Shown here: piece by piece, positions 30,904 to 43,381 of the stretch
How positions within the stretch are numbered: the first letter of the stretch is position 1
Layout of the letters: every line of letters starts with the position of its first letter
Origin: Rhizophagus clarus
Lineage: Eukaryota; Glomeromycota; Glomeromycetes; Glomerales; Glomeraceae
Assembly (NCBI GenBank): GCA_015698045.1
Contig: BLAL01000242.1
Coordinates: 1,307,001-1,371,000 of the forward strand
Direction of reading: 5' to 3'
DNA length: 64,000 bases
Notes under the pieces: generated by a model
Told to the model about the DNA's origin: nothing
What the model saw: only the letters and a program-made list of their open reading frames with translations
The model's database searches: none
Program-made: the position numbers and the translations under genes

Positions 30904-32363
30904 CCAGGTAAGATATCTTGGTCACATGCAACCAATCATATTTTTTTTAAAGTTGTGTAGCCTAAGATTTTCGCTTATATGTCACTGCCCCAACTTAATT
31001 TATCTATTCTATGTAAATCTTGAAATCTTATAATTTTCAGATCTCGATTTTTTACTTCTTTTGCATTCTTAAAATCTTTCATATCAATAACAAAGTTTAT
31101 ACAATAAAACATCAATAAATATAAACCTCAAAAATTTCATTATTTCATGAAAAAACGAATTCAATCACTGCCAGTTTTTACTGACTTAACTCTATACTCG
31201 ATTGTCATGTTCGGAAAATGTCCACCGGAAAATGTCAAATACTCCGGATACTTTACAGGCACCGAGCTTTGACATTATATGGCATGTGATCTTGTAATTC
31301 CGGTCAATAGTTTATAATTTTTTTATCTCTAATTTCGACCTACTATGTATAACTTACAAAAAATGACTGCATAACAAGGGATGAATTGAATTTATCAATA
31401 TTTAGGGTTGGCTGAAGTGCATCGCTTGGATGTTAAAAAGGAAATTCTTTTTTTTTTTTTTGAGAAATGCAAAAACTATTATTGTATATAGTACGACCAT
31501 TGTTTAAATAAGATAACCGAAGGAATAATGATTTTTTTTCAGAGAAAAGAGTGAGTATTATACATGGGCACTATGGCCCGCGTTATATGGTACTTTTTTA
31601 TTTTGTTACATTCATTATTCTTTGGGTATTTGAAGTGAAATAAAAGTAAAAAGGAGAAATAAATCATAATTAGAAAAGCGAAAGTGACATCATAGTATTA
31701 GAAAGAACAAAATTGCTTGCATAATTTCTTTCCGGTCTTTATTTAAAGAGTTAAAAATAATTCATCCAATTTTACCCTGTTTACCCCTTAGAATTTGCAA
31801 AGATACCTCGCGCCTACAAATGTAAACTTAAAATAAATTCGGACAAACTAGAAAAGTTAGATATCTAGTGCCTTGTTTCAGCCGTAGTACTTCTTTAAGT
31901 GTTTACATATTTGTAGAATTAAAAATATAATTATATTATTTATCAATATATCGACTTGTTACTTGTTTATTGAATATCGAATGATACGATCAATTCGCCT
32001 AATGACAGCACTTACAGCAGTACGTGCAGCTATTAGACTGTAAATATCTAATAATGATAATATTACAATTATGACGCTAAACTAAATTTTGACTAAAATA
32101 AAAGTCACACTACATACAACATTAGAGTTTTTCTTTGTAAAATACTATCTTTCAATAAATTTCCTCATAAATGTTCAAAAATCACGTTAACATTTCATTT
32201 AGACTTTGACAAATTTCTTATAAATACATGATGAGAAACTCATAATGTGATATTACTAGTACTAGTATAATTGCAAGAAAGAACCTAAGAAACGGCTGCT
32301 CAAGTAATAATATTTCGATATTTACACAAATCTCGGTTCTCAAAACGCAAGATCAAGTTTCCG
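30904..32363. other. A+T-rich spacer
   Basis: No supported gene. TATTATACATGGGCACTATG-like sequence near 31556 recurs in similar form (TACTATACATGGAAGTACTG) near 34752; both are followed by GGCCC. This may be one end of another dispersed element whose second end I cannot place. Confidence 0.45.
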
Positions 32364-32603
32364 ATGTCACTAAGAAATTTCCGACGAAGAATTAATAGAC
32401 GAAGAACGCGCAGGGTATCACGATTTGTTAATATGAGTCAAACCCGCATTAATAATTCACAAACCATCAATCGAATTGTTCGAATAACTACACCTCAAAT
32501 TACGGAATACCTTCTAGCAAATGATTTCTTTAATGGATCGAATTTTCATGATAACAATGATAACTTTGAATCATTAATTCTACCCGCAGGATTTTCTCAA
32601 TAA
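32364..32603 (+). CDS. family 2 small Arg-rich protein, intact copy, 79 aa
   Basis: A 79-aa single-exon frame. The N-terminus is strongly basic (RNFRRRINRRRTRRVSR, residues 4-20). NNSQTINRIVRITTPQIT covers 30-47, LLANDFFNGSNF 50-61, an Asn/Asp stretch follows, and ESLILPAGFSQ (69-79) ends the protein. This is the most typical member and the shortest, with nothing after the LILPAGF block, so that block is probably the true C-terminus of the family. It shares the core with 22675-22947 although the flanking DNA differs, evidence of selection on the protein. No signal peptide or membrane segment. TTTTAATAAATA shortly after the stop could serve as a polyadenylation signal. Function unknown. Confidence 0.75.
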   Translation: MSLRNFRRRINRRRTRRVSRFVNMSQTRINNSQTINRIVRITTPQITEYLLANDFFNGSNFHDNNDNFESLILPAGFSQ

Positions 32604-35600
32604 CTTATGATTTTAATAAATATTTCAGAAATTTGTTCTTTATCAGATAGAAATATAATTTTTTTTTTCTTTGTTTCGAATTTTTTGTACTATTAATAAT
32701 AATTGGCGTTTGACGATCTGTTTCAGAATATTCTTTTTTTTTTGTTTGTGTCATGTACTCCAACATCATTATTCGAATAAATACAAAAAAAAGATTTTAT
32801 CAAGTTTAATCGATCATCTCTCTGATGATATCTGATATTGTCTAAAAAAAAAAAAAAAAAAATTTGTAATTAGACAATTTATAATTCCAATGTGATCACA
32901 GTATTTGCCATATTGTTTGTCACACTTTGAACACATAATTTTTCTTTTACATTTTAGACGTTCATATAGGAATTAGTAAATGAACTTGATGTTGCATTAC
33001 ATTAAATATTTGAAAAATATCCAGCAAATCATAATCATCTTTCGTTTCGTTCGAATTTTCCATCTTTATAATAAATAATTTTTTTAGAGTAAACGTAATG
33101 GACTTTTCTTGGAATATATTATATGATTTGTCCAACAAATTGTTATCAAATTTTCAAGGAATAAAACTTCATAAAAAGTAATTATAGTATGCAAGATTTA
33201 AAATGATAACGACATGGTGAATTCTATCTCTCACAATCAATTTATTGTCGCGTGGACGACACCTATAACGACATAATTATATTATCTGATTGATGATCGC
33301 GGTTTACTTCGCTAAATATAGTAAGATAAATATACATATTTCCGGCTAAAATACTGTACATATACAAAGTTATTGAAACGTGGCTTCATTTACAGTGGGT
33401 GTAGTATTGTATTTAACTATTACTTAATAAATAAATCTTTCATTGAATAAATGACTACATATTTGGAAGTTTTAACAATGATAGCTATAAATAAAATATA
33501 TTGTATACAGTAAATATTTTATTAATAAATTTTTTTTTTTTTTTTTTTAAAAGGAAAAAAAAGATTGGTCATTGTAAATCATGAGATCTTCACAAGTCAG
33601 ATGCATAAAAATGTGAAAATACGTACGAAGTAATAAATTTGGATTAATTGAAATAGATTATATTACTAAAAAAATTTGAATAGTTTTTATGAATTTATAT
33701 CTATTTATGTGCTCTAATGCTCTAATCATAGAAATTAGGAATGCCTTTTTAACTTGCCAGATCACCACGTTCGATATCAGTGATTCAGTGTAGACATTCG
33801 TTACTATATATATATATCTATTTTCAACATTAATTCTGGTCAAACTTCGCATAATGTCAATTAAAATGATGAAATAAAAAAAGAAATTTCACACAGTTCT
33901 TTTACGCAAAACTTTGGCCATGCGTACTCAATTTATTAATTAAAAATAAATTCATTCATTTTCCTTATTATTCACAGAATATACGCTAAACTATTTAAAT
34001 GGAACAATAATAAATTACTATAATTGGTCATCAACATTATAAGACGTAATCATTTACGTCGTTGCTGATGTTATGTCAAAAATCGAATAAGGAAGGCGTG
34101 TTTGAAACTATTTGCATTAACAGTACCTGTCCAGTTATTCAAATATAATGGAGAAATTTACGGACCACGGCAACTTTCACAAATTATTAAAGACAGAATA
34201 ATCTTTTAGGAATTGCGGTAATTATAACAATTTATTTCAAAATTTTTATTCGACAAATTTATTGCTTCAAATGAAATGATAATACAGTAATATGACATAG
34301 AAAATAAAAAATTAGGTATATTTCTAATAAATATAACGACCACCACTAACAAAATTAAGGAGAAGTACCAGACGGAGATGAAAATTGCCCTAGCGATGGT
34401 GAGCAATTTTCAAAAAAAAAAAATTAGCAAAATAAAAAATCAAAATATAAAATTATAATGTAAAAAATAACTCAAATTATATGACAATTAATAAACCGTA
34501 GCGCCACATTAAATATTTAATTCTAATAAAACAATTTCGTCCGTTTATCGTATCGCGAACCGCAGTATCTCGGGTAACTTGCAAATTTTAAGGTTTAGTT
34601 GACGTGAGATGTACAAAATTTTATTATAAATGAAGGGTTTCAAAAATTTGTAGTATCTTCGAAAAAATATTTACATGTGTCACCTGGGTAAAATTAGATT
34701 GTTTAAATAATAAAAATCAAACTGAAAATGGATTCAGAAAAAGAGGGGAGGTACTATACATGGAAGTACTGTGGCCCACTAATAGTCCATAAAATTTTCC
34801 TTTTTATAGTAAGAAGAAGGGTTTACATTATAATGCATTGATTTGTAGGGTTGTATTAATTTTTTAATACTTCAGGAAAGATAATAACAACCGGTTTAGA
34901 TTCATTTTTAATTTATTTCGTTTATATGAATTTTCGTGGTTATCTCATCTGATTATGAAAGTTTTATTCTTTGAACTTTTGTTAGAGTTGAAATTTGGAT
35001 AGATAAAATGAAGTAATAATCATTACTTATCACATTATCGAAATCAAATAATTATCGTTTATTTTATTTATGTGAGATAATTTGCAAAAGTCTATTGGCT
35101 CAATATTTGTTTTAACCTACTGTAATATCTTGCAGTATGACTAACAGCTTATTGTCTTTGGCACGGCACATTAATATTAATAATAATATTATTATTGTTA
35201 TTGTTAGAATATTGTGATATATATGGTATATACAGTTACTTGAAATATACACTAAAAGAAATTGAAAAACATGATGGATTTTCTTTAATACGATTTTTTT
35301 TTTTTTTTGAGTATAATATGGGGACTAGAGCATTGTTGTACACTTGTACGACCTTGGTACCTAAAAATAACGATAATCCCTGGGGTACTAAAATAAGTTT
35401 TAAGTTTGAAACACTTAGGATCCTTCTATATTAATTCATTTAATATTCCAAGAGTACACAGAAGAGAAAAACAAAGTAAATCGGGAACCTATGCTTATAT
35501 TCTTTTATCATTTTGTTGTTGAATTCAAATTTCACATCAAATACGCAAATCATTAGGCGGGATTATGTTAGAATCTTTATATGAAAACCCGCAATACTAT

Positions 35601-36529
35601 TATTATATGTTATAACTATATACTATGATGTACATTTGATTATACAAAATTTTTTTTCAATGGGCCCTTCTTTAGTTGGCCTGCTTCTGATGTTACAATA
35701 GGCTAAGAAGTTTTACGGTATATAAATTGGTTTATTTATTAATTTGGTTGTTTTTTAAATGTCATACATATGCTAATTTAGCAAATGAATTTTTTTTTTT
35801 ATTATTATATAGTATATTTATAGCCTTTCATTTTTTCATTTAAAATAATTACCGAATCCCCATACCAGAAGGACCCTTAATTATTATCATACATTTAGGG
35901 ATACAAAAAGGCAAAGCTACCCCGTTAGACCCCAGGAACTTATTGAAGTTATGGAACAGGTATCAGGAAATTTGGTAACTTCCCCTTCAAAAAAAAAATT
36001 TGGGTAATGTTACACATTTTTGAAGAGAATATAAAATGGCAATAATCAAAGTAATAGTCCTTTTTTTTTTTCTTTTTCTTCTGAGGGGTTATCATGGAGA
36101 GGTTCTCATTGCATATTATTGCATTTAGTAAAAAGATGATATTGAGCGTAAGTGGCTGGTTGTTGAGATATACAGCATAAATATGATTGAGTTTAAACTA
36201 ACATATTATTAAATTATATCCAACAGTACAAAGGGTGATAAGTGTAAACGCATTAACGACTGAAAGGAAACAAATGCAATGATCTGATTTAAACCAAATT
36301 AGTTATTTTTAAAAAAAAGTAAAATAAAAAAATAAAATAAAATGAATAAAAAAAAATCGGCATTTATTTTTGTTATTTACTGAAGTAAAATAAGAAAGTT
36401 ACATTAAAGAATCTCTATATAAACTGTACTTTTGTGCAAAAGTAATCCTCAATATTCATTACTTTTTACAAAATTTTTTAACAAAAAAAAAAAAATAAAT
36501 AAATAAATTTCATACAAAAGAAAAGCAAG
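32604..36529. other. A+T-rich non-coding stretch
   Basis: Nearly 4 kb without a supported gene. Frames at 33658-33852 (-), 34206-34406 (-, one hydrophobic segment) and 35195-35434 (+) lack paralogues and have composition expected by chance. Less A+T-rich patches near 35300-35410 and 35860-35970 contain CCCTGGGGTAC and GACCCCAGGAAC and may be fragments of decayed elements, but matched ends are not visible. A T19 run lies at 33530-33548. Confidence 0.45.
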
Positions 36530-36772
36530 ATGCCGCCAAGAAATTTATATGAACAAAGAAGAGCACGCAGAGCACGACTTTTAAGAAATAATATATTAAA
36601 TCAAACCCGCCGTTTTAAAAATAATCCCAGTACTGTCGACCAAATTGTTCAGTTGACTATGCCACAAGTTACAAATGACCCTTTTGAAAGAGACTTTTTC
36701 AATGGAGCAGCCTTTCAATATCATAACAACGTTCTTGAGCCCGTAGGATGGGACTTTTCTCCGTTTCCTTAA
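36530..36772 (+). CDS. family 2 small Arg-rich protein, intact copy, 80 aa
   Basis: An 80-aa single-exon frame. The N-terminus MPPRNLYEQRRARRARLLR is Arg-rich and its first ten residues resemble those of family 1 (MSSKNNYEQR). The core is NNPSTVDQIVQLTMPQVTND (31-50) and PFERDFFNGAAF (51-62). The LILPAGF block is replaced by LEPVGWDFSPFP. PF before [ED]xx[FN]FFxG is shared with the copy at 22675-22947. A TATATAAA word lies near 36418, about 110 bases upstream, and an A-rich leader precedes the ATG. A 25-base T run begins about 40 bases after the stop. Function unknown. Confidence 0.72.
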   Translation: MPPRNLYEQRRARRARLLRNNILNQTRRFKNNPSTVDQIVQLTMPQVTNDPFERDFFNGAAFQYHNNVLEPVGWDFSPFP

Positions 36773-38360
36773 AATAATTTTCTGTAGGTAGAATTTTTTT
36801 TTCGCCTTTTTTTTATTTTTTTTTTTTTTTTTTTTTTTTTATTATATGACAAATCAAAATTAATTATACCATTTCTTGTGATATTTTTAGGTCTTTTGGA
36901 TAGTGCGACTTACAATTTTTCTTTTTATATTTTTTGAGAACTATAGTGTATACAATAACTGATTTCCTTATACGATCTATTTGTAAGATGCTTATTAAAT
37001 AGTGAAATAAATTAAAACGCTTTAAAAACAAATATTATTAATTTGGAGATTTTGATTGATGATTCCAATCAAATCACATGTTATCATTTCTTTCTTTGTT
37101 TCAAACTAAATACCGACTTTAATAAGAAGGTTAAATCGTATGTACTATATCGCATAAATAAAATAATTTATTCATTTTGAGCGAGATAAAGAGCTATTCT
37201 TGGTATTTATTTGTACAATATTTAAGCCCACATTCAAGATTTCTTTTTATGAATTTTTATTATAACAATTGGGCTGAATGTAAAAAAAAAGCCTATTTAT
37301 ATTTTTAATTATGTGTCTCATGCTTTTGCAGAAGGTGATTTAATTAGTAGATGTTTAGTTAGATCAAATAATCTTTAGTGATTTTATCCTCCTGTTCCAT
37401 ATTAAGGTTTTTAAATTGATCATATAACGTTTATTTCTTCCGGCCCCTTGCATATCCTGCATATTCTGATCTGTAAATTTATATATTTAGGGAGTGAAAT
37501 AATTTAAAGATTTCCAATTTAAACTTAAGGTTGATAAACTAAATATTAAATATTTTTGTAAAAAAAGGAAAATCTTTTAAAATCTTGTTTAAACTAGTTT
37601 TATGTCGGGGGTAAAAAATTTTTTTTTTAATTTAAGTTTAGGTAAAGCAATTATATTCTAATTTAGGTTTAGTAATTTTGCGGGATAAATTAAGCATAAT
37701 AAGTACGATTAGGTTAAAATGCTGAAGGTTTAATATACAGGGATTAAACGCCGCGTACATACATAAACGTGGGCTGTGATGTGCTTAATATATGCAGCAA
37801 CTAAGATCTATTATAGATTATTTAACTATATAGAGTAAATAAAATTTAAACAATATTGAAATTTAATAAATAAATAAGAATATATTATTTATTATTTATA
37901 TTATCATCATTTTTTTTTTTTTTTTTAAAAAAAAAAGGTGTTTAAAAAAAAAAGGTGAAAAAGATGAAATCATGAAAAAAAAATCAAAATTTTCTTTTAA
38001 ATAGTTTGTTTGTAACGCACAAGATAATTTCTTTGTTCTTTTTCCATTGTACATTTAAATTCAGAAAACTAAAATTAAATAATTGCGTACGTGAAACAAT
38101 TGTAGCATGTGTAAATATAAAACTTCACCATTAATATAAACTTTTTTTGCGCAAACTTCTGCCGATCACTTTGAATCATTTATTAGAGAATATATAAAAA
38201 AAAACCATTATGAATAATAAATAAATGCAAGCTGAAAAAAATAGTCCAAAAAAAAAAAAAAAGAACTAACCTCCATGATATTAATATGTAATACATATTG
38301 TTTGGGAAACAAGATCGTTCTTTTATAGTCTTACTATTGTTATAATCTTTTTTTTTTTTA
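36773..38360. other. A+T-rich spacer with long T and A runs
   Basis: Contains T25 at 36816-36840 and a T17A10 junction at 37910-37936 followed by a second A10 and AAGGTG words. No gene. Confidence 0.5.
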
Positions 38361-38554
38361 ATTTTTTGCTTATTTAAAATTATATTTAGATCAATGAACT
38401 TTTTATATAAAGTTAGTGTGTATAAATAAGTCTTATATTACAAAGCAATACTTTTATTTTTTGCTTATTTGTAATTATTTAAAATTATATTTAGATCAAT
38501 GAACATTTTATATAAAGTTCTGTGTCTAAATAAGTCTTTTATTACAAAGCAATA
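38361..38554. repeat. tandem duplication of about 95 bp
   Basis: Units at 38361-38450 and 38456-38554. Both contain TTTTTTGCTTATTT, TATTTAGATCAATGAAC, TTTATATAAAGTT and ATTACAAAGCAATA. The second has a 10-bp extension (GTAATTATTT) and scattered substitutions. Confidence 0.85.
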
Positions 38555-40983
38555 TCAAATATTATTTGATACCTGCCAGGGCTTTTTCCTCCGTGTACTT
38601 AATCATTTATAATGTTCTTTGTTTAATCCCGTAGTACATTTACTATATTCTAGGATTGACATTGGTAAAACCTAATCCAATTTAGGATTGTAATACGGTT
38701 TTTTCTGCATTTTTAACAGGGCCATGCAAAGTACCTACCTATTCAGGATCATTGTGCCTCGAAATATAATTAAGTATAATGGCTTAATTATCACATTGTA
38801 AGTCTAGTTTAATTATTCATACTTACAGGATTAAGAACAAATTGATTTAATTAAATTGTGGGAAAATTCATATTCTTTTGATTAACTTAGGAATAATAAT
38901 TGTATAAGAATGCATGAGAATCTTCTTCTTTATGTAATTGTATGTACTATGTATTATGTGACATGGTCTAATCGCATTGTAATTATTTATGCATAACAAT
39001 AGTTACAAAACAAAATTCACAATATATATACTTTAATTTCATACTATCTAAGGAAATAATCGTAATATGGGATGAAAACAATGTTTGTAATAGCATCATA
39101 ATTCGATTTCTTAAATAACAAAAATAAGATAGAACCATATTCTCATATAAATAAATCCCTGCAAGCTCAGTTGTTCTTGTTGCTTTTGAAACAGTAATGT
39201 TTCCCGAGTGACTTCATAAATTTGCTTGGCTAAATCTCAGCGGTCTAAAGAATAATGAACTTGGTTATAACTTTGAAAATAATCAGCAGTTACAATATAA
39301 TTGCTTGCTTTAGTTATTAAATTACGATATGGGCGGGGGCTTAAAATCACCATATATATGTTACAGATATTTCGTAATATTAATGATGGATATACCGCAT
39401 TCGGATATGGCGACGAAGATATGGCCTGAAAGTTATTTATACGACGTTAAAATTTTGCATAGTATAAAAAAACGATGATATAGTTATCATTACTCGTGCA
39501 AAATGATTATAATAATGATTATCATATTTATACGAAACATTAAAATATTACATAACGAAGAGAGTTTCGAAAGTAAGAACATCAAGAAGAAAAAAATTTA
39601 TGATCATTCTAATAACCGATGTAATAACAGCCATCAATGCTCCATAATGTAAACTTTATAAGAAGAAAATTTTGTCGCTCTACGAATTTTTTTTTTTTTT
39701 CGTAAAACAGCCTATTTTTAATTTTCTTGGTGCTGCTATTGAAGGTAAATCTCAACGTCTAATGGATCGATTGTCTAAATATTTTTTTTATATGGGATTT
39801 AATATTACTAATCTATTATATGTTTAATCAAATTAGAGACTTTTTTTTTAAAATGAAATTCACTTATTTTACTTATGAACTCGTTATAAAACATTATAAT
39901 TGTTTTTAAACGCACTCTATTAAACGATTCTGAGCTGCATACATACAAGTATTCGAAAAAAAAATTGACGCAAAAATTATTATGCTAATCAAACTTACTA
40001 AAATGATACAATTCATCATTGTAATAAATTAAACGCACATAGCAAAAAAATAAAAATTTATATACATACATAACAAAAAGTATAGGTGCATATATAATTA
40101 CTGCACAAATATTTTTTTCATCAGATATTATTATAAATCTGTATGTGTAATTTATTAATTGTCTGAATTCATAAATTTCCTTTTGGTCACTAAATATTAA
40201 TCATATATAACTGTACTCCCATTATGCCACATAATTCAATCGTGGATCAAATTTTCAATCAGATAAGGAAAGGAATATCACCGAACTGCGAACTGAAGCA
40301 GCTCAGATGACATTTTAACCACCATACTTCCATGCCCAATACTCAGCTATGTTATTACGCAGACGTCCAAGATCATGTTTTATATAGAAACTCTATAAAC
40401 TTATTTATTAACATAATAAACAATAGGTATTTTACCTATAAAATTAATATATGTTGATATTCGTAATACGTTGAAAATATCAAATTTATGCAATAATAAT
40501 TTATCTAAAAATAACAGCATGTTAAAACAGCCTGCATAATAAGAAATATTAACGGACGATGGCAGCAAGATAATTTCACTTACTAATTTGCCAATTCATT
40601 AATTACAAAAAAAAAATATTATTCTTAGCCATCATTATTACTATGTGTTAAGGGGGTGCTTAATTATAGCAAAATATGTTATGTATTTTTATTTGTTTCT
40701 TTCACGGAATTTCATCACCGAAAAATTTTTAAATCGATTTAATTCATGCATTGTTTCATTGTAAAATATGCATTTATATTTTTAGTTATCGATGTTTCAT
40801 GTATTAAAAATTTTAAAATAGGTTTGATATCATAATGAACAGTGTTAATCTATTTCCAATCAAGTAAATCAATCAAAAAAGAAGCAGGCAGTTATGAAAA
40901 GTCCAATCTTTCGCCTCTCTTCTACGAAACTTAAATCTATCAATTTTCTAAGATCATTTTGTGTTTCATGTTGTAAAAGTTAC
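38555..40983. other. A+T-rich spacer
   Basis: No supported gene or clear repeat in about 2.4 kb. Confidence 0.5.
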
Positions 40984-40991
40984 CATATATA

Positions 40992-41223
40992 GGGGATGTC
41001 TAAAGCGGGCAAATCACGTGATCATAGTAAAATATTTGGCACCCGTGGCACACCTCTACTCTTTCATTTTTATTAAGTATTCTGGCGACTTAGAAATTTT
41101 TCGGTTAATAAAATCCTATAGTATGTCACACCACTATTTGTCACATTCGCAATTTCTTAATGCCGTAATGCGGGCCAAAAATCTGTATAAATCGGGCGAC
41201 TTACCCCCGCTTTAGACGACCCC
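40992..41223. mobile_element. short hAT-like element with 8-bp target duplication
   Basis: 232 bp with ends GGGGATGTCTAAAGCGGG and, from the other side, GGGGTCGTCTAAAGCGGG (16 of 18 match). It is flanked by CATATATA at 40984-40991 and 41224-41231, identical 8-mers. An 8-bp duplication with short inverted ends is the hAT signature, though the outermost bases are not the usual CA. The 84-codon frame at 40961-41215 runs through both the flank and the element and is not a gene. Confidence 0.85.
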
Positions 41224-41328
41224 CATATATAGGAAAATGTCATGATAATGAATACTATAAAATAGGTCCAAGTTTTTAATATACTTTCCCACGCCCAAAA
41301 TTTATTTAAATTAATTAACCTTTTGAAT

Positions 41329-41337
41329 TATAAAAGG
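41329..41337 (+). promoter_or_regulatory. candidate TATA box of the gene at 41497
   Basis: TATAAAAGG is a close match to the eukaryotic consensus, about 160 bases upstream of the ATG. The hAT-like element ends about 100 bases further upstream, so its insertion may have altered the upstream regulatory region. Confidence 0.3.
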
Positions 41338-41496
41338 TTCGTATTTGCACAAGTATGATTAGTAATTTTTAATGATTAAAACCTATATGAAAGCCTCCAA
41401 AATTCTTTAATAAAATACTTTTTAGAATTTATTCTTCACAAAAAGAAAGCACAAAAACCGTATTTTCTAAAATTAAAAAAATAAGCTTCCGTTCTA

Positions 41497-41766
41497 ATGT
41501 CTCCAAAAAATCACAGACAAAGACGAAGAGCACGCAGAATGTCACGGTTTATAAATACAGCAAATCAAAACCGAGTTTCACGATTTATTATTAATAATAA
41601 TTCCAGCACTATTTGTCAAATTTTTCAAATACCTACATTACAAATCACAAACAATGATTTCGAAGATAATTTTCTTAACGGAACAACGTTTTGCGATAAC
41701 GATCACAGTCTCGAATTCTTATTTTTACCCGTTGATTCCCATCTTCACTTTTTCCTTAAAAAATAA
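41497..41766 (+). CDS. family 2 small Arg-rich protein, intact but diverged copy, 89 aa
   Basis: An 89-aa single-exon frame. The N-terminus MSPKNHRQRRRARRMSRF is Arg-rich. A near-duplicated RVSRFIINNNSSTICQIF leads into TLQITNNDFEDNFLNGTTF (48-66), and LEFLFLPVD (72-80) stands where others have ESLILPAGF. Conserved family positions are changed (TPQ to TLQ, FFNG to FLNG, LPAG to LPVD) and the C-terminus HLHFFLKK is unrelated. It may therefore be evolving with relaxed constraint or be in early decay, although the frame is whole. It is the closest relative of the broken copies at 29525-29745 and 50580-50800 (MSRFIN, NNNSSTI). Confidence 0.65.
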   Translation: MSPKNHRQRRRARRMSRFINTANQNRVSRFIINNNSSTICQIFQIPTLQITNNDFEDNFLNGTTFCDNDHSLEFLFLPVDSHLHFFLKK

Positions 41767-43228
41767 ATTTTGTCATATAAAATAATTCTTTCTCTAAAGA
41801 AAAAAAAAACATAAAAAAAAAAAAATAATTATAAAAAAAATGAATCTCACTCAATTGCAAATAAAATTAATAATACTGTAAACGATCTTTTAGTTACATA
41901 GTCCTTATATCTTTTTTAATTTCCTACAAAAGCATTTAAACAATTCATAATATGATAGTTGTTTAAAATTTTATTTGTAATTATTTTAATTTTTTTTTTT
42001 TTTTTCAAATGATTTGCCAGTTATAACTTTTCAGAAAATCATTTGACCATGTATACGGGGTATACCCTGCATATTTGTGTTTCAGAAATTTGTTTTTTTA
42101 TTTGATCGGACTTTTTTAAGCTATTGATTATATACCGATATCTGTTCATTTTTAGCTATTCAGATTCCGGAAATAAACATAATCTTTTTTTCATCTTCAT
42201 GTGGGAGAGTTCCTTTTTATAATTTTAAGTTAAAAAAAAACTTTAATTTTGATTGTCTTCATTTGAATCCGACCTATTTTTGACATATCGACATATGTAT
42301 TGTACATATCCAGTTTTACAAAAAATAAAAATAAATTCTCGCTGAATATTTATTGATTTATTTTGGTGAATAATATATTGTACGTACAGTATAAGGATGA
42401 TTTGAATGACTTTAAAAATAAGTTTTCATTTAGCTGTAATTTTAGAAATGCTTATATAAAGCAAATATTTGATGCTATAATAGTTAAAAATAATCTAAAA
42501 ACATAATTTAAGTTACATGCTTTGTATTCAACTATTCAACTTAATACAAAGATCCTTCCTTTACAGATATATTGTATTATTAAATTACAAATCACACAAA
42601 AACGTAAGAGATGTTTCAAATGTGCGCAGATCCTATTGTTCTGGTAATAGCCATGGAGATTATCAAGTTTAATCAGCGAACACAAGTATATTCCTTTTTT
42701 TATATTTAAAAAATGAATAAAATATTCCAAAACTATTATACTCAAATAATAACATTAAATTATAACCGAATTAAAAAAAAGTGCAAGATTTCCTGAAATA
42801 CATAAGATCGCTGTACAACATCTTATCGTAAAATAATTCTTAGTAAATCTAATAAATATATACTTTAAAGCCCCGATTTTGACAGGTGACTAATTTAGTG
42901 CGAAATTTTTAACGAACAGGACGAACCTGCAGCAAAATTTTTAATACGGCTAAAAAATGTATTTTTAATTCACTTAAATTACATGCGTAAAGTAAACACC
43001 TTACCAATTGGGTTTATAGTAATACCGGTACTGTCCGTTCTCACCTTTGTGTATGTTTCTTTTATAGGTGAAAAAAAAAATACGTCTAACACGTTATATT
43101 CTTATATTCTAAACCTAGGATTGCGTAAAATTAAATGATGGAAAAATGTGCATTTTTAATATTGTTTGATGCATAAATATTTTACAGTCTTATTTGTAGG
43201 TCATACTTTACATCATTTGCAAGTTATC
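41767..43228. other. A+T-rich spacer
   Basis: No supported gene. The minus-strand frame at 42536-42745 has no paralogue and a chance-like composition. Confidence 0.5.
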
Positions 43229-43243
43229 TATTTTATAACAATT
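43229..43243. repeat. target-site duplication, left copy (15 bp)
   Basis: TATTTTATAACAATT here equals 43367-43381 and flanks the reverse-strand retroposon. Confidence 0.88.
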
Positions 43244-43366
43244 TTTTTTTTTTTTTGGTGTTGAAGCCGTACTTTCATTTATTAAGAAAAGTTAGGATTA
43301 CAAATTATAATCGCTACTAACTAACTAAGAGTACTCCCAGTCGAGGACCGGTCTTATCATCCACCA
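43244..43366 (-). mobile_element. short retroposon (LINE or SINE 3' end), reverse strand
   Basis: About 123 bp, G+C-richer than its surroundings. Read on the minus strand it starts GGTGGATGATAAGACCGGTC, continues CTCGACTGGGAGTACTC and GTACGGCTTCAACACC, and ends in A13. The 15-bp target duplication on both sides and the A tail identify a target-primed retroposition with severe 5' truncation. It does not match the tail of the element at 6705-7578, so a second retroelement family is or was active. Whether it is a LINE remnant or a SINE cannot be decided from 123 bp. Confidence 0.82.
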
Positions 43367-43381
43367 TATTTTATAACAATT
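43367..43381. repeat. target-site duplication, right copy (15 bp)
   Basis: TATTTTATAACAATT, identical to 43229-43243. Confidence 0.88.

Noticed and set aside
34206-34406. Small membrane protein (66 codons)
   Set aside because: A single hydrophobic run is expected by chance in T-rich antisense frames; no conserved partner in the window.
35195-35434. 79-codon plus-strand frame as a gene
   Set aside because: It is interrupted in character by a Phe run from a T tract and has no paralogue; more likely part of a decayed repeat patch.
40961-41215. 84-codon plus-strand frame as a gene
   Set aside because: It runs through the target duplication and most of the hAT-like element at 40992-41223; its reading depends on the inverted ends.
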